A stretch of 64,000 nucleotides of DNA from Desulfosarcina widdelii (GCF_009688965.1 NZ_AP021875.1:2170001-2234000), one strand, 5' to 3'. Shown: positions 46,170 to 54,332, counted from the stretch's first letter. Notes: a model not told the origin generated them from the letters alone. Program-made: numbers and translations.

Positions 46170-46264
46170 CGTCATTCCGGCGAAGGCCGGCGCACGTAGT
46201 GAAGCTTTAGCGCTATCCAGTCTTTTCTATATGTTCTGGATACCGAATCAAGTCCGGCATGACG
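46170..46264 (+). repeat. REP-like palindromic element B, copy 2
   Basis: It starts CGTCATTCCGGCGAAGGCCG and ends CAAGTCCGGCATGACG, as in the copy at 13342-13413. It is longer by about 23 bp because of an internal segment around CACGTAGTGAAGCTTTAGCG. It lies between the TetR gene and the acyl-CoA dehydrogenase stop. Confidence 0.65.
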
Positions 46265-46287
46265 CTTCTGCGACTTTTACGAGAAAA

Positions 46288-47901
46288 TCAAATTCTGATT
46301 CTATCCTGGTCTGTTTGAATCATGGCCGCCGCTATATCCTGATAGGCGTGAAAAAGCCGGTGGCAGAAGCGATCCCACCGCGCGCAGTTTTTCTCTGCGG
46401 CCAATCCTGGTTCGAACAGACCGGGACCGGAAAGAATCGCGGCTATTTCCTCCTGGAATTCCTTTACCCGGTCTTCCGGTGCCCCGGCAAGAATGTCGGC
46501 GACAAAGCGGTCGGGGGCATACCAGGCCGAGGCACCCGCAAGATCCCGATAAACCTGGGCCAGCAGAACGTTGCGCGGCCCTTCCCACAGTTCGTTGACC
46601 GCTGCATCGCGATAAAGCCGTGGCAGGGCCGAGAAATCCTCCATCACCCCGTGCCCGCCGAACAGGCTTATGGCCAGGCGCAGAACATCCGGGGCATCGA
46701 AGCTGGTGGCCATTTTCTGGAGCATGATCAGTTCTCGAATGGCAAACCGGCGCCGCTTCAAATCGTCAGACTCCTTTGCATCGGCTCCGCGGACAAAACC
46801 GCCGGGCAGCGCCAGGATGTCTGCATACAGCTTGAAAGCGCCGGCCAGGGTGCGTTTGGCAGCCTTTTCGATGGTCTTCAGTTGGCCGGCAACCATGGGC
46901 ATGTGTCCGATGGTAAATCCGAACGCCTCCCGAAACTCGCAGTACCGGGCTGCCTCCCGCCAAGCGCGCATCATGCTGGCACCGCCGGAAAGCCCGACCG
47001 TGAGGCGCGAGTAGGTGAGCACGATGCCGATCATGTTGGCCAAGCCCCTTTCCAGCGGCCCCACCGGATATGCCAGGGCGCCGTCGAAAGTCATTTCCGC
47101 GGTGGTCAATTCGCTGGTACCCATCTTCCATTTGATGCGGTCGATGATGAACCCGTTGCGGCGTTCCCGCACCTTGTCGCCCGGCAGCCAAGATGGCATC
47201 ACAAAAAGCCCCACCTTTTCGGAATCCATGGGCTTGGCCGTTACCATGGCATAATCGGCATGGGTGGCCGAGCAGAAGAATTTGGTACCGTATAGTCGCC
47301 ACTGGCCGTTTTCCCGGCGCGCTTCGAGCAGGTTTGCCTTGACGTCCGAACCGCCCTGGATCTCCGAAAGGTACTGGGCTCCAATGGCAAAATGGCCGTT
47401 TTCGCCCTCTTTGCAGTGGTTCAGTATCGCCCGGGTTTCGGGTGTGTCGGCAAAGCGATCCAGCACGGCCACCATGCCTTCGGTACAGGTCAGCGGACAG
47501 GAGATGCAGGCCTCGCCGTTCTGGTAAATCAGGTACATCTTGATGAAACGTACCCATGGATGCGTCTTGTCCGAAAACAGGGCTTCGCCGAACACCTCCT
47601 GTTCCATCGCCTCGGTTTCGTTGGGCCTCACGATCCGGTCGATGCGGTTGTTGTGGCCGTCATAGTGCATCATCCAGGGTCGTTTTTCCGGCCAGGCAAT
47701 GGCTTCCGCCATCTTGCGCCACCGGAAAGAGACCTTTTTTGAAATCTCTCTGGCGGCAGCACCAACCTCGGCGGCATGTTCCCCGGTAAACACACGCACC
47801 GCCTTCCGGGCAAAGGGATCTTCGGCATAAAAATCGCAGTTTTCCCTCCAATCGAGAAATGGGTCGAAGCTGTACGGGTTCTTGGAATCGGGATAGCTCA
47901 T
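46288..47901 (-). CDS. Acyl-CoA dehydrogenase, AidB-like long form
   Basis: The 537-aa protein is longer than usual acyl-CoA dehydrogenases. It has the AidB/long-form layout: CISCPLTCTEGMVAVLD, YLSEIQGGSDVKANLLEA, KFFCSATHADYAMVTAKP, the VGLSGGASMMRAW helix and GGHGVMEDFSALPRLYRD. A helical C-terminal extension covers about 440-537. It probably oxidises an acyl-CoA; a DNA-protective AidB role is less likely beside TetR. ATG 47901 follows AAAGGAG at 5-6 nt. Confidence 0.88.
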   Translation of the reverse strand: MSYPDSKNPYSFDPFLDWRENCDFYAEDPFARKAVRVFTGEHAAEVGAAAREISKKVSFRWRKMAEAIAWPEKRPWMMHYDGHNNRIDRIVRPNETEAMEQEVFGEALFSDKTHPWVRFIKMYLIYQNGEACISCPLTCTEGMVAVLDRFADTPETRAILNHCKEGENGHFAIGAQYLSEIQGGSDVKANLLEARRENGQWRLYGTKFFCSATHADYAMVTAKPMDSEKVGLFVMPSWLPGDKVRERRNGFIIDRIKWKMGTSELTTAEMTFDGALAYPVGPLERGLANMIGIVLTYSRLTVGLSGGASMMRAWREAARYCEFREAFGFTIGHMPMVAGQLKTIEKAAKRTLAGAFKLYADILALPGGFVRGADAKESDDLKRRRFAIRELIMLQKMATSFDAPDVLRLAISLFGGHGVMEDFSALPRLYRDAAVNELWEGPRNVLLAQVYRDLAGASAWYAPDRFVADILAGAPEDRVKEFQEEIAAILSGPGLFEPGLAAEKNCARWDRFCHRLFHAYQDIAAAMIQTDQDRIRI

Positions 47902-47939
47902 GGTATCTCCTTTGATGAACATACAGGAAGTTCCAGACT

Positions 47940-47968
47940 CGTCATATCGGGCTTGACCCGGTATCCAG
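47940..47968 (+). repeat. REP-like element B, half copy
   Basis: CGTCATATCGGGCTTGACCC followed by GGTATCCAG matches one arm of the elements at 13342 and 46170; the other arm is absent. It is in the promoter region of the AidB-like gene. Confidence 0.5.
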
Positions 47969-47998
47969 AGCTCTCTGATATGAGATTCACATTTTTCT

Positions 47999-48019
47999 AT
48001 AGAGAACGCTGTTCTCTAT
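47999..48019 (-). promoter_or_regulatory. Palindromic operator candidate upstream of the AidB-like gene
   Basis: ATAGAGAAC and GTTCTCTAT are exact inverted repeats around a 3-nt GCT spacer, about 100 bp upstream of ATG 47901. Size and symmetry fit a TetR-family site. The TetR gene downstream of the operon is the obvious candidate regulator. The rest of 47969-48272 shows no gene. Confidence 0.5.
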
Positions 48020-48272
48020 TAGGCACTATTGTTCTGGGCAGTCAATCTTCGATTTTGTCGGAAAGCACTCCTGCATCCAGCCGATGCTTCCCTCCCAGAG
48101 GTAATGGCGCACGCCCTACCCTGCTTTAACTGCTGTGGGCTTTGACTTTTTAGTGTCCCCCTCGGCCAATGGTTTCCGGTTCAAAAGCCAAAAAAGGCCT
48201 TGACTTGTTTCGGGAAAAGGGTTTATAAACCGCACTTCTTGAAACGGACGGACCGTCTTTTTCGGGAAAACC

Positions 48273-48348
48273 GCCGAGGTAGCTCAGTCGGTAGAGCAGG
48301 GGACTGAAAATCCCCGTGTCGGCAGTTCGATTCTGTCCCTCGGCACCA
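48273..48348 (+). tRNA. tRNA-Phe (anticodon GAA)
   Basis: The 76-nt cloverleaf has acceptor GCCGAGG paired with CCTCGGC, D-stem GCTC/GAGC, and anticodon stem GGGGA/TCCCC around CTGAAAA (GAA at 48306-48308). The T-arm is GGCAG-TTCGATT-CTGTC with one G-U pair, and an encoded ACCA end is present. An integrase remnant starts 7 nt beyond its 3' end. Confidence 0.97.
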
Positions 48349-48354
48349 ATGAAA

Positions 48355-48546
48355 TTAAGGGTTTGCAGCGATTGCTGTAAGCCCTTTTTTCGTTTGGTTG
48401 CGGATAGGTTGCGGATGGTCGTAATCTTTACCAATTTGATCCAGTTGCTCCACCTCCCCTGACGCTTGATTTGGCAACCAGTGATAGTAGGTATCTATGG
48501 TGATCTTTATAGAAGCGTGACCCATCTGTCGGGATACATGTGATTT
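48355..48546 (-). pseudogene. Tyrosine integrase remnant (C-terminal end only)
   Basis: Read on the minus strand, about 63 codons encode DKSHVSRQMGHASIKITIDT then YYHWLP and a short tail. This is the C-terminal box of phage-type tyrosine recombinases, with the catalytic His region (MGHASI) and the nucleophile Tyr (TIDTYYHW). The homology stops abruptly near 48546 and there is no start. It ends 7 nt from the tRNA-Phe gene, the usual attachment place of such integrases, so it marks an old element excised or overwritten here. Confidence 0.85.
48357..48390 (+). terminator. Rho-independent terminator of tRNA-Phe
   Basis: AAGGGTTTGCAGC, GATT and GCTGTAAGCCCTT form a stem with small mismatches, followed by six T in total. 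It lies 9 nt after the tRNA CCA and coincides with the 3' end of the integrase remnant on the other strand. Confidence 0.75.
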
Positions 48547-48933
48547 GTCAGGTGGTATGAAACCAGGCGGGAAATGGCGGGAATGAACGGGAAAAGTTGG
48601 GAAATGTTATGATTTGGCGGCGTTGGGTGTGCGTGGGCGGTGTGTTGTCGATAAAAATCAAGAATGAACCCAAAATGGCGTTTTGAGGCGTTTTGACGGG
48701 CGGTTTGAGACCAGGGCGGTATCTACCCTTATTTATTAAAATAGATATAAACACGCGTTGAATGGCACTTTTATGGCTGTTCAACCTGGTCGGGCGGCGG
48801 CAACGTCCGGATCGAAAGCCGGAAATAAAAGGAAATGGGTCCATTTTAGCGTCAACTGTATTTTTTTTGTAAAAATTTCAACGGATAATGATATTTTTTG
48901 GATTTTCGAAAGCCGGAAATGAATTTTCCGATT
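48547..48933. other. Non-coding region with 10-bp phased repeats, likely left flank of the Mu-like prophage
   Basis: GGGAA recurs at 48569, 48579, 48589 and 48599, an exact 10-bp spacing. GGCGTTTTGA is tandemly repeated at 48677-48696, and TCGAAAGCCGGAAAT occurs at 48813-48827 and 48906-48920. There is no gene. The region lies outside the repressor, where a Mu-type left end with transposase sites is expected. No exact terminal sequence could be fixed. Confidence 0.5.
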
Positions 48934-49404
48934 TTATTGAAGATGAAGGTTCGGATTTTTGCCTTTGCAAAGCTTCAAAATACGAACAAATGAGCGTGAC
49001 CGTGAATCGTCCGAACAAGTTTCAAAAATCATAGTTATGTCATGATTCGAATAGTATTCCATTTTCCAACCACACCTCTCCTTGTTATATCGTTGCAGGG
49101 ATTCTAAATCGTTTTCATTCCCGCCCGTCGATAACAATAGCCATTCATACTGGCCGGCAGCGCCTGTGTTATGGGATCTGTTTGCGTCGGCGAATTCAGT
49201 GTAGGAATACTGGTTGATGGTTGAAAGGCCGATGCTGTTTGCCAGGTTTTCGTATTCGCCAGACTTGCTGTCATCTATATATAAAGGATTTACGGCGCTC
49301 GGGTAGCGAACCATTGTTACTTCGGCAAACGATACGCAAATAAAAAAAGCAAGGTTAAAAACCGCTGCGAGAATCAAGATTTTTTTTAAATTCACGTCAA
49401 TCAC
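48934..49404 (-). CDS. Secreted protein of unknown function (prophage cargo)
   Basis: The 156-aa protein has an N-terminal signal (KKILILAAVFNLAFFICVSF) and a mature part rich in polar residues with cysteines in ERCGWKM, FETCSDD and LKLCKGK. I do not recognise a family. It is AT-rich relative to the chromosome and lies beside the phage repressor, oriented the same way. It may therefore be a lysogenic-conversion gene expressed from the prophage. Confidence 0.55.
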   Translation of the reverse strand: MIDVNLKKILILAAVFNLAFFICVSFAEVTMVRYPSAVNPLYIDDSKSGEYENLANSIGLSTINQYSYTEFADANRSHNTGAAGQYEWLLLSTGGNENDLESLQRYNKERCGWKMEYYSNHDITMIFETCSDDSRSRSFVRILKLCKGKNPNLHLQ

Positions 49405-49512
49405 CTTTTGAAAATTATTAAAAAAAGCAAAGCATGGGCACGGAACGCATGATCAAATAAATAGTATTGCCTACGCGGTACCAAATGGAATGCGGCCATC
49501 CCTTTTCGATTG

Positions 49513-49552
49513 GCGCTTGCCCAGGCAGATCGTCGTTGGCCCAGGCAAGCGC
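49513..49552 (-). other. Inverted repeat after the repressor gene
   Basis: GCGCTTGCC (49513-49521) and GGCAAGCGC (49544-49552) pair with a 22-nt loop, and GCCCAGGCA occurs twice in direct orientation inside. It abuts the repressor stop codon, so it may act as its transcript end, although no U-run is seen. Confidence 0.45.
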
Positions 49553-50061
49553 TAATCTTCCCCCGACGCTTTGCGTCTATCTTCGCCACCACGGCGGTTC
49601 TCTCCGTTATAATCTTCATCCCGTTGTCGGCGCTCGCCTTTACGCCGTTCGTACTGGCCTGTTAATGATTGCACTTTAAACCGTATAAAATCGTTAACCT
49701 CAATTAGCGCTTCGGGTTTTAATTCTTCCAATTTTAACATCTCATAATTGATATCTCTGGCCAGGTCTTTTTGCTTAAATCGTTCGATGATGATCGAATG
49801 GAGAGGTTTTTCGGCGTTCGTATCATCTTTATTCAGGGCCTTATCTTTCAGATAGGTTTCCCCCTCTCCGGTTAGGAGCCAGTTTAAATCCACTGATTTG
49901 TTACCAGCCCATTTGATTAATATATTTATATCAACGGTTCCTCTTCGAATCTTATTTGAAAGATTTTTTTCCGATATTCCAAATATTTCCGAAGCCATCT
50001 CTTTTTGAGAAAGTCCACTGATTGATTTCATCCGTTTGATTATTGCTTTATAATCTACCAT
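49552..50061 (-). CDS. Phage CI/C-type repressor
   Basis: The 169-aa protein starts with a phage CI-type helix-turn-helix: MKSISGLSQKEMASEIFGIS, then EKNLSNKIRRGTVDI and the typical NWLLTGEGE. There is no LexA-like peptidase domain. The C-terminus is very charged (YERRKGERRQRDEDYNGENR). It is divergent from the Ner-like gene, as repressor c is in Mu, and should hold the early promoter off. Confidence 0.85.
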   Translation of the reverse strand: MVDYKAIIKRMKSISGLSQKEMASEIFGISEKNLSNKIRRGTVDINILIKWAGNKSVDLNWLLTGEGETYLKDKALNKDDTNAEKPLHSIIIERFKQKDLARDINYEMLKLEELKPEALIEVNDFIRFKVQSLTGQYERRKGERRQRDEDYNGENRRGGEDRRKASGED

Positions 50062-50168
50062 TACGTGGATTTATATTGACAAGGTAACATTATCGTGGAT
50101 ATAAAAGCAATATCTATATACGTCTATTAAATAGATACGCCGCCAAATAGCCCAAAGGAGCATTCTAA
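50062..50168 (+). promoter_or_regulatory. Early promoter/operator of the Mu-like prophage
   Basis: TTGACA at 50076-50081 and TATAAA at 50100-50105 (18-bp spacing) form a good promoter facing the Ner-like and transposase genes. CGTGGAT occurs at 50064 and 50094, 30 bp apart, and TATCTAT/ATAGATA (50111-50117, 50131-50137) is an inverted repeat. These are likely repressor and Ner sites. AAAGGAG precedes the next gene. Confidence 0.65.
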
Positions 50169-50435
50169 ATGACCATCACCGTCAAAGGCCCCATGACCCC
50201 AGACGACATCCAATACATACTGAGGAGAAAGGGCATTACGCAAAAAGAACTGGCGGACCGATTCGGTGTTAACGAAATGTCCGTTTCCAGGGCCATATCC
50301 GGCAAAATGACATCCGAGCCTCTAACGAAGAAGATCGCCAAGGTGCTCGGCATAAGTCACAGGGATGCCTTCCCTGGGTATTACCGGAAAGACCGGCCCC
50401 GCAGGGGGCGGAAGCCGTTGGCCGTCAACCAATAA
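50169..50435 (+). CDS. Ner/Cro-like helix-turn-helix protein
   Basis: The 88-aa protein is mainly one HTH: TPDDIQYILRRKGITQKELA then DRFGVNEMSVSRAISGK. A basic tail follows (KDRPRRGRKP). It occupies the ner position of Mu (first early gene, opposite the repressor) and probably down-regulates the early promoter after lytic start. Confidence 0.82.
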   Translation: MTITVKGPMTPDDIQYILRRKGITQKELADRFGVNEMSVSRAISGKMTSEPLTKKIAKVLGISHRDAFPGYYRKDRPRRGRKPLAVNQ

Positions 50436-50468
50436 ATTAACGTATATCAATATACCCTATCACTGGCA

Positions 50469-50951
50469 ATGTCTAAAAAGCACCGCAAACCAGACAAGAA
50501 TCATCGACAGGAATGTCTTTTCGATTATCTTCGCACCCTGCAAACACATCGCCGGGAAAGCCGGGATACCGAAGGAACAATGAACATCCGGGAACGGCTG
50601 CGGATGTCGATGAACCGGGCAATCAAGAACAGCCCCCTATCCCGTGCGCAGATCGCCGGGGAGATGAGCCACCTGCTGGGCGTGGATATAACCAAAAGTC
50701 AGATCGACGCCTGGACGGCCGAAAGCAAAGACAACTACCGTCCTCCCGCCGAATACATTCCGGCTTTCTGCCGGGTGACCGAATCCAACGAACCCATCGA
50801 AATCCTCACCGAGACCGCCGGGATGTTCAGTATGCCGGGGCCGGATGCGCTGCGGTCGGAGATCCAGAAATATGCGGAGATGGAGAGCAGGGCGCGGGCG
50901 GAAAAGCGGAAGCGGTTGGTGTTTCTGGAGGAGATGGAAAACAAACGGTGA
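50469..50951 (+). CDS. Early phage protein preceding the transposase, unknown function
   Basis: The 160-aa protein contains SRAQIAGEMSHLLGVDITKS and AWTAESKDNYRPPAEYIPAF, a pattern I associate with small regulators upstream of Mu-like transposase genes. The C-terminus is a charged helix. A shorter start at ATG 50580 has GAAGGA before it; the 50469 start gives an extra basic N-terminus. DNA binding is likely (inference). Confidence 0.65.
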   Translation: MSKKHRKPDKNHRQECLFDYLRTLQTHRRESRDTEGTMNIRERLRMSMNRAIKNSPLSRAQIAGEMSHLLGVDITKSQIDAWTAESKDNYRPPAEYIPAFCRVTESNEPIEILTETAGMFSMPGPDALRSEIQKYAEMESRARAEKRKRLVFLEEMENKR

Positions 50952-50977
50952 TCAGTGAACCGTGAACAGTGAACTGA
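50950..50977 (+). repeat. Heptad phrases inside the prophage
   Basis: GATCAGT GAACCGT GAACAGT GAACTGA are four consecutive 7-bp units between two early phage genes. They are the inverse of the TTCACCG-type phrases at 43190-43231 and 45477-45497. Confidence 0.6.
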
Positions 50978-50988
50978 AAGGAAGGACC

Positions 50989-51726
50989 ATGTCAAAAAGA
51001 GGAAATCCGTTGTTCAAGCAGACTTCTCCGGTCGAGCCGGAAATCGTCGATGATCTCGATGCCGACATCATCCCGTTGAACGAAACCTTTCCGGGTGAGG
51101 AAAAGCCTCTGTCGGTTAGGGAGAAGAAACGCCTTACCGAACTGGAGGATGTCGTCACCCGCAACTTCAAGGCATTTTATGAGGTCGGGTGTGCTCTCCG
51201 TGAGATCAATGACACCATGCTTTATCGGGAGACCCACACCACATTTGCAGATTACTCTAAGGATTTATTCGATCTGGCGAGGGCCAGAGCTTATCAAATG
51301 ATAGAAGCCGCGGATGTAGTTGACAGACTTCTTTCCTACAGCCCGGAAATCAAGAATGTCCAAAATTTTGGACAAAATCCACCCCTACCACAAAATGATG
51401 CCCAGGCACGCGCCCTGGCCAAATACCCTGAGGAAAAACAGATCGAGATCTGGCGCCAGGCGGTAGAGACCGCCGACGGCCGGATCACGGCGTCCCACAT
51501 CAAGCGGACGGCCCGGGCGATCCATGGCGAAAAGGTGAAAAAGACAACCCAGCGGGCCAAGCGCGAAGCGCCGGGAATCATGATGAGCGACACCTTCCGC
51601 AAGGCGTTCGACGCGATGATGGACGCCATCAACGAGGAGCGGAGCCACGACTGGCAGAACACGGACCGGGAAGAGGTTTTGCGGCATCTGCGTGGTTTGG
51701 TGGAGGCCGTTTCGGCGCCATTGTAA
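50989..51726 (+). CDS. Early phage protein, helical, unknown function
   Basis: The 245-aa protein has a central segment FKAFYEVGCALREINDTMLY then FADYSKDLFDLARARAYQMI. This resembles the helical part of DUF3102/ParB-like proteins of mobile elements. A later SHIKRTARAIHGEKVKKTTQ is basic. It sits directly before the transposase, with AAAGGAAGG upstream of ATG 50989. A role in transposition control or partition is possible but unproven. Confidence 0.6.
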   Translation: MSKRGNPLFKQTSPVEPEIVDDLDADIIPLNETFPGEEKPLSVREKKRLTELEDVVTRNFKAFYEVGCALREINDTMLYRETHTTFADYSKDLFDLARARAYQMIEAADVVDRLLSYSPEIKNVQNFGQNPPLPQNDAQARALAKYPEEKQIEIWRQAVETADGRITASHIKRTARAIHGEKVKKTTQRAKREAPGIMMSDTFRKAFDAMMDAINEERSHDWQNTDREEVLRHLRGLVEAVSAPL

Positions 51727-51741
51727 ATCCGAGGGTTGATA

Positions 51742-53883
51742 ATGGATCACTGCCTTACAGTCAATAAAATCGCTGAATATTTGGGCCGATCTCCGCGCAT
51801 GGTGAGAATGCGGGCCAACAGGGAGAACTGGCCCACCGTTTACCAGAACGTCCGCGGCGGCCCGCGCCAGTTGTTTCTGGCGTCTATGCTGCCCGACGAC
51901 GTTCGCTGCGCCATCCACCAGGACCCATCAGCCTGCACGGCGGCAGGCTTCGCTCGCGGCATCGCCGTGAACGCCGAACGAATGGCCGCGGAAAGAGCCC
52001 GCAGAGAGGCGCGGGAGGCCGGACTGGCCGCATACAACGCCCTGCCTCAGGAGCGCCGGGACGAGGCCGACGCCCGGCTGGCCATACTGCAGGCCCGCGA
52101 CGCATTCCTGGAAGCCACCCGGCTGCCCAAGAAAAAGGGCACTCTCCTTTATATAAAAGAGATCAAGTCGGGCACGGTCAATATGCCCGAAGATATGGCG
52201 TCCGCCATACCGCGCCGCAAAGGCAAGATCGCCCTGTCCTGGTCCACCCTGTGCCGCTGGGAAAAGGCATATAATGAACAGGGCCGGGCCGGACTGGCCG
52301 GCGGGTACGTGAGCAAATCCACCACGTCGGTGCCCGATCACATGCAGCGCTTCGTCCAGGGAATGATCATCGATCATCCCCATGTCTCAATCGCGATGGT
52401 CATGCAGGGGCTGGAGGCCCGCTTCGACGGCCAGACAATACCCAGCACATCGGCGGTGCGGCGCTACGCCAAACGCTGGAAAGACGAGAACGCCAGCCTG
52501 CTACTCTACATCACCAATCCCGATGAATGGAAAAACCGCACGATGTTCGCCTTCGGCGATATGGACGAACAGGTCGAGCGGCTCAACCAGTTGTGGGAAT
52601 ACGACTCCACTCCCGGGGACGTGATGCTGACCGACGGCCGCCACACCCTGATCGGGGTTGTCGACGTCTACTCGCGGCGGGCCAAACTGCTGGTCTCGCC
52701 CTCGTCCAAAGCCGAGGCGGTGGCAGCGCTGACCCGGCGGGCCATCCTGGACTGGGGTGTGCCCGAAATCGCCAAAACCGACAACGGAAGCGACTACGTA
52801 TCCAGGCATATGGTGCGGGTTTTCAACGACCTGGAGATCCGGCAGGTGCTCTGTCCACCTTTCACCCCCGAGAATAAGCCGCACATCGAGCGGTTTTTCA
52901 AAACCTTCTCTCACTCCATCGTCGAACTACTGCCCGGCTACATCGGGCACAGCGTGGCCGACCGCAAGGCCATCGAAGCCCGGCGGACATTCGCCCAGCG
53001 CCTCATGAAACAGGGCAGCGACCCGGTGGAGATCAACCTGTCCTCTGAGGAACTGCAGACGATCTGCGACCGCTGGACCCGCGCCATGTACCACCACAAC
53101 CCGCATAGCGGCCTGGATGGGCAAACGCCTTCCCAGGCGGCCCGCGAGTGGACCGGTCCGGTGCGTCGGATCGGCGACGAACGGGCGCTGGACATCCTGC
53201 TTTCCCCGGCGGCATCGAACGGCGGCCTGCGGGAGGTGACCAAGAAAGGCGTCAAGGTCGACGGCCCCTATTTCATCGCGCCGGAGCTGGCCGGCCACGA
53301 GGGAGAAACCGTGCGGGTGCTGCTGGACCGCACGGATTTCGGAACCATCTATGTGTTCGCCCAGGACGGGGCCTACATTTGCCGGGCGATCAACCCGGAG
53401 CAGACCGGCCACGACCGGGCGGAGATCGCGGCCAAGGCCAAGGCGATCCAGAAACGGGTGATCCGGGAGGCGGCGGCCGAGGCCAAGAAGCTGGCACGGG
53501 AAGCAAAAACGCGATTCATCGCCGAGGAGATCCTGGGGTACCGGGAGACGCAGATCGCCAACATCGTGGAGATGCCGCGATCCACCGAGGAGTACGCCAC
53601 GCCCATGCTGGAAGAGGCGGCCCGGGCCGTGGAGGATGTACGGCGGCGGGAGATGGGGCCGCAGCCCATCGCCATCACCGAAGACGAGGAGAAACGGGCA
53701 GAAGCGGTGATCCAATTGGCGGACAAGCAGGGACGTCGTACCTTGCCAGCATCGGATTGGGAAAAATACGAATTTCTCACCCAGGACCTGGTCGATGGGA
53801 ACGATCTGACCGACGCGGAGCTGGCCTGGATGAAGCGTTACGAGATCTTTTTGGAGACAGGAAAATTCGAAGCTAAAAGCTGA
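51742..53883 (+). CDS. Mu-type DDE transposase (A protein)
   Basis: The 713-aa protein has an N-terminal Mu DNA-binding domain (LTVNKIAEYLGRSPRMVRMR), then a second HTH and the RNase H-fold core. The catalytic triad is visible: D288 in WEYDSTPGD, D347 in KTDNGSDY and E383 in PHIERFFKTF, a DD(35)E layout. The Mu C-terminal beta-barrel region follows (VKVDGPYFIAPELAGHEGET). It drives replicative transposition with the B ATPase, but no B gene follows here. Start ATG 51742 follows GAGGG. Confidence 0.93.
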   Translation: MDHCLTVNKIAEYLGRSPRMVRMRANRENWPTVYQNVRGGPRQLFLASMLPDDVRCAIHQDPSACTAAGFARGIAVNAERMAAERARREAREAGLAAYNALPQERRDEADARLAILQARDAFLEATRLPKKKGTLLYIKEIKSGTVNMPEDMASAIPRRKGKIALSWSTLCRWEKAYNEQGRAGLAGGYVSKSTTSVPDHMQRFVQGMIIDHPHVSIAMVMQGLEARFDGQTIPSTSAVRRYAKRWKDENASLLLYITNPDEWKNRTMFAFGDMDEQVERLNQLWEYDSTPGDVMLTDGRHTLIGVVDVYSRRAKLLVSPSSKAEAVAALTRRAILDWGVPEIAKTDNGSDYVSRHMVRVFNDLEIRQVLCPPFTPENKPHIERFFKTFSHSIVELLPGYIGHSVADRKAIEARRTFAQRLMKQGSDPVEINLSSEELQTICDRWTRAMYHHNPHSGLDGQTPSQAAREWTGPVRRIGDERALDILLSPAASNGGLREVTKKGVKVDGPYFIAPELAGHEGETVRVLLDRTDFGTIYVFAQDGAYICRAINPEQTGHDRAEIAAKAKAIQKRVIREAAAEAKKLAREAKTRFIAEEILGYRETQIANIVEMPRSTEEYATPMLEEAARAVEDVRRREMGPQPIAITEDEEKRAEAVIQLADKQGRRTLPASDWEKYEFLTQDLVDGNDLTDAELAWMKRYEIFLETGKFEAKS

Positions 53884-53903
53884 ACGCTCAAAGGAGAGTC
53901 AAT

Positions 53904-54332
53904 ATGAATTTCAAACCGACGCATATCATCATCCACTGCAGCGCCACCAGCGACAGCGGTACGGTTTCCTGGCAGGCGATCCGCCGGTACCACACGCAAT
54001 ATCTCGGGTGGTCGGATATCGGCTACCACTACGGGATCGAGCTGGTGAACGATGCCTACGACATCCTGGTTGGCCGCATGCTCACCGTGCCCGGCGCCCA
54101 TTGCCGGGCCGGCGGGATGAACATGAAATCCATCGGAGTCTGCGTGGTCGGTGACTTTGATCTGGCGGAGCCGAAACCGTTGCAGATCGGGCTTGCGAAG
54201 AAACTGGTACGGTCCTTACAGCAGATTTTCCGGGTACCGGCGGTCAACGTCCTTGGCCACCGTGAAGTGGAATCGCGCAAGACCTGCCCCGGCGCCATGT
54301 TCGATATGCGGGCGTTCCGGGAGGCGCTGTGA
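53904..54332 (+). CDS. N-acetylmuramoyl-L-alanine amidase (phage endolysin)
   Basis: The 142-aa protein is an Amidase_2/T7-lysozyme-like domain: THIIIHCSATSDS with the first Zn histidine, HYGIELVND, and the C-terminal LGHREVESRKTCPGAMFD with the remaining ligands (H and C). There is no signal, so a holin would be needed; none is seen. It follows the transposase by 20 nt with AAAGGAG. Confidence 0.88.
   Translation: MNFKPTHIIIHCSATSDSGTVSWQAIRRYHTQYLGWSDIGYHYGIELVNDAYDILVGRMLTVPGAHCRAGGMNMKSIGVCVVGDFDLAEPKPLQIGLAKKLVRSLQQIFRVPAVNVLGHREVESRKTCPGAMFDMRAFREAL

Noticed and set aside
48150..48434. 94-codon minus-strand frame across the tRNA-Phe gene
   Set aside because: It contains the well-known antisense-tRNA translation (NRTADTGIFSPLLYRLSYLG) and is a spurious frame.
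49401..49619. 72-codon frame overlapping the repressor 3' end
   Set aside because: It overlaps the repressor in another frame, has biased composition and no ribosome binding site.
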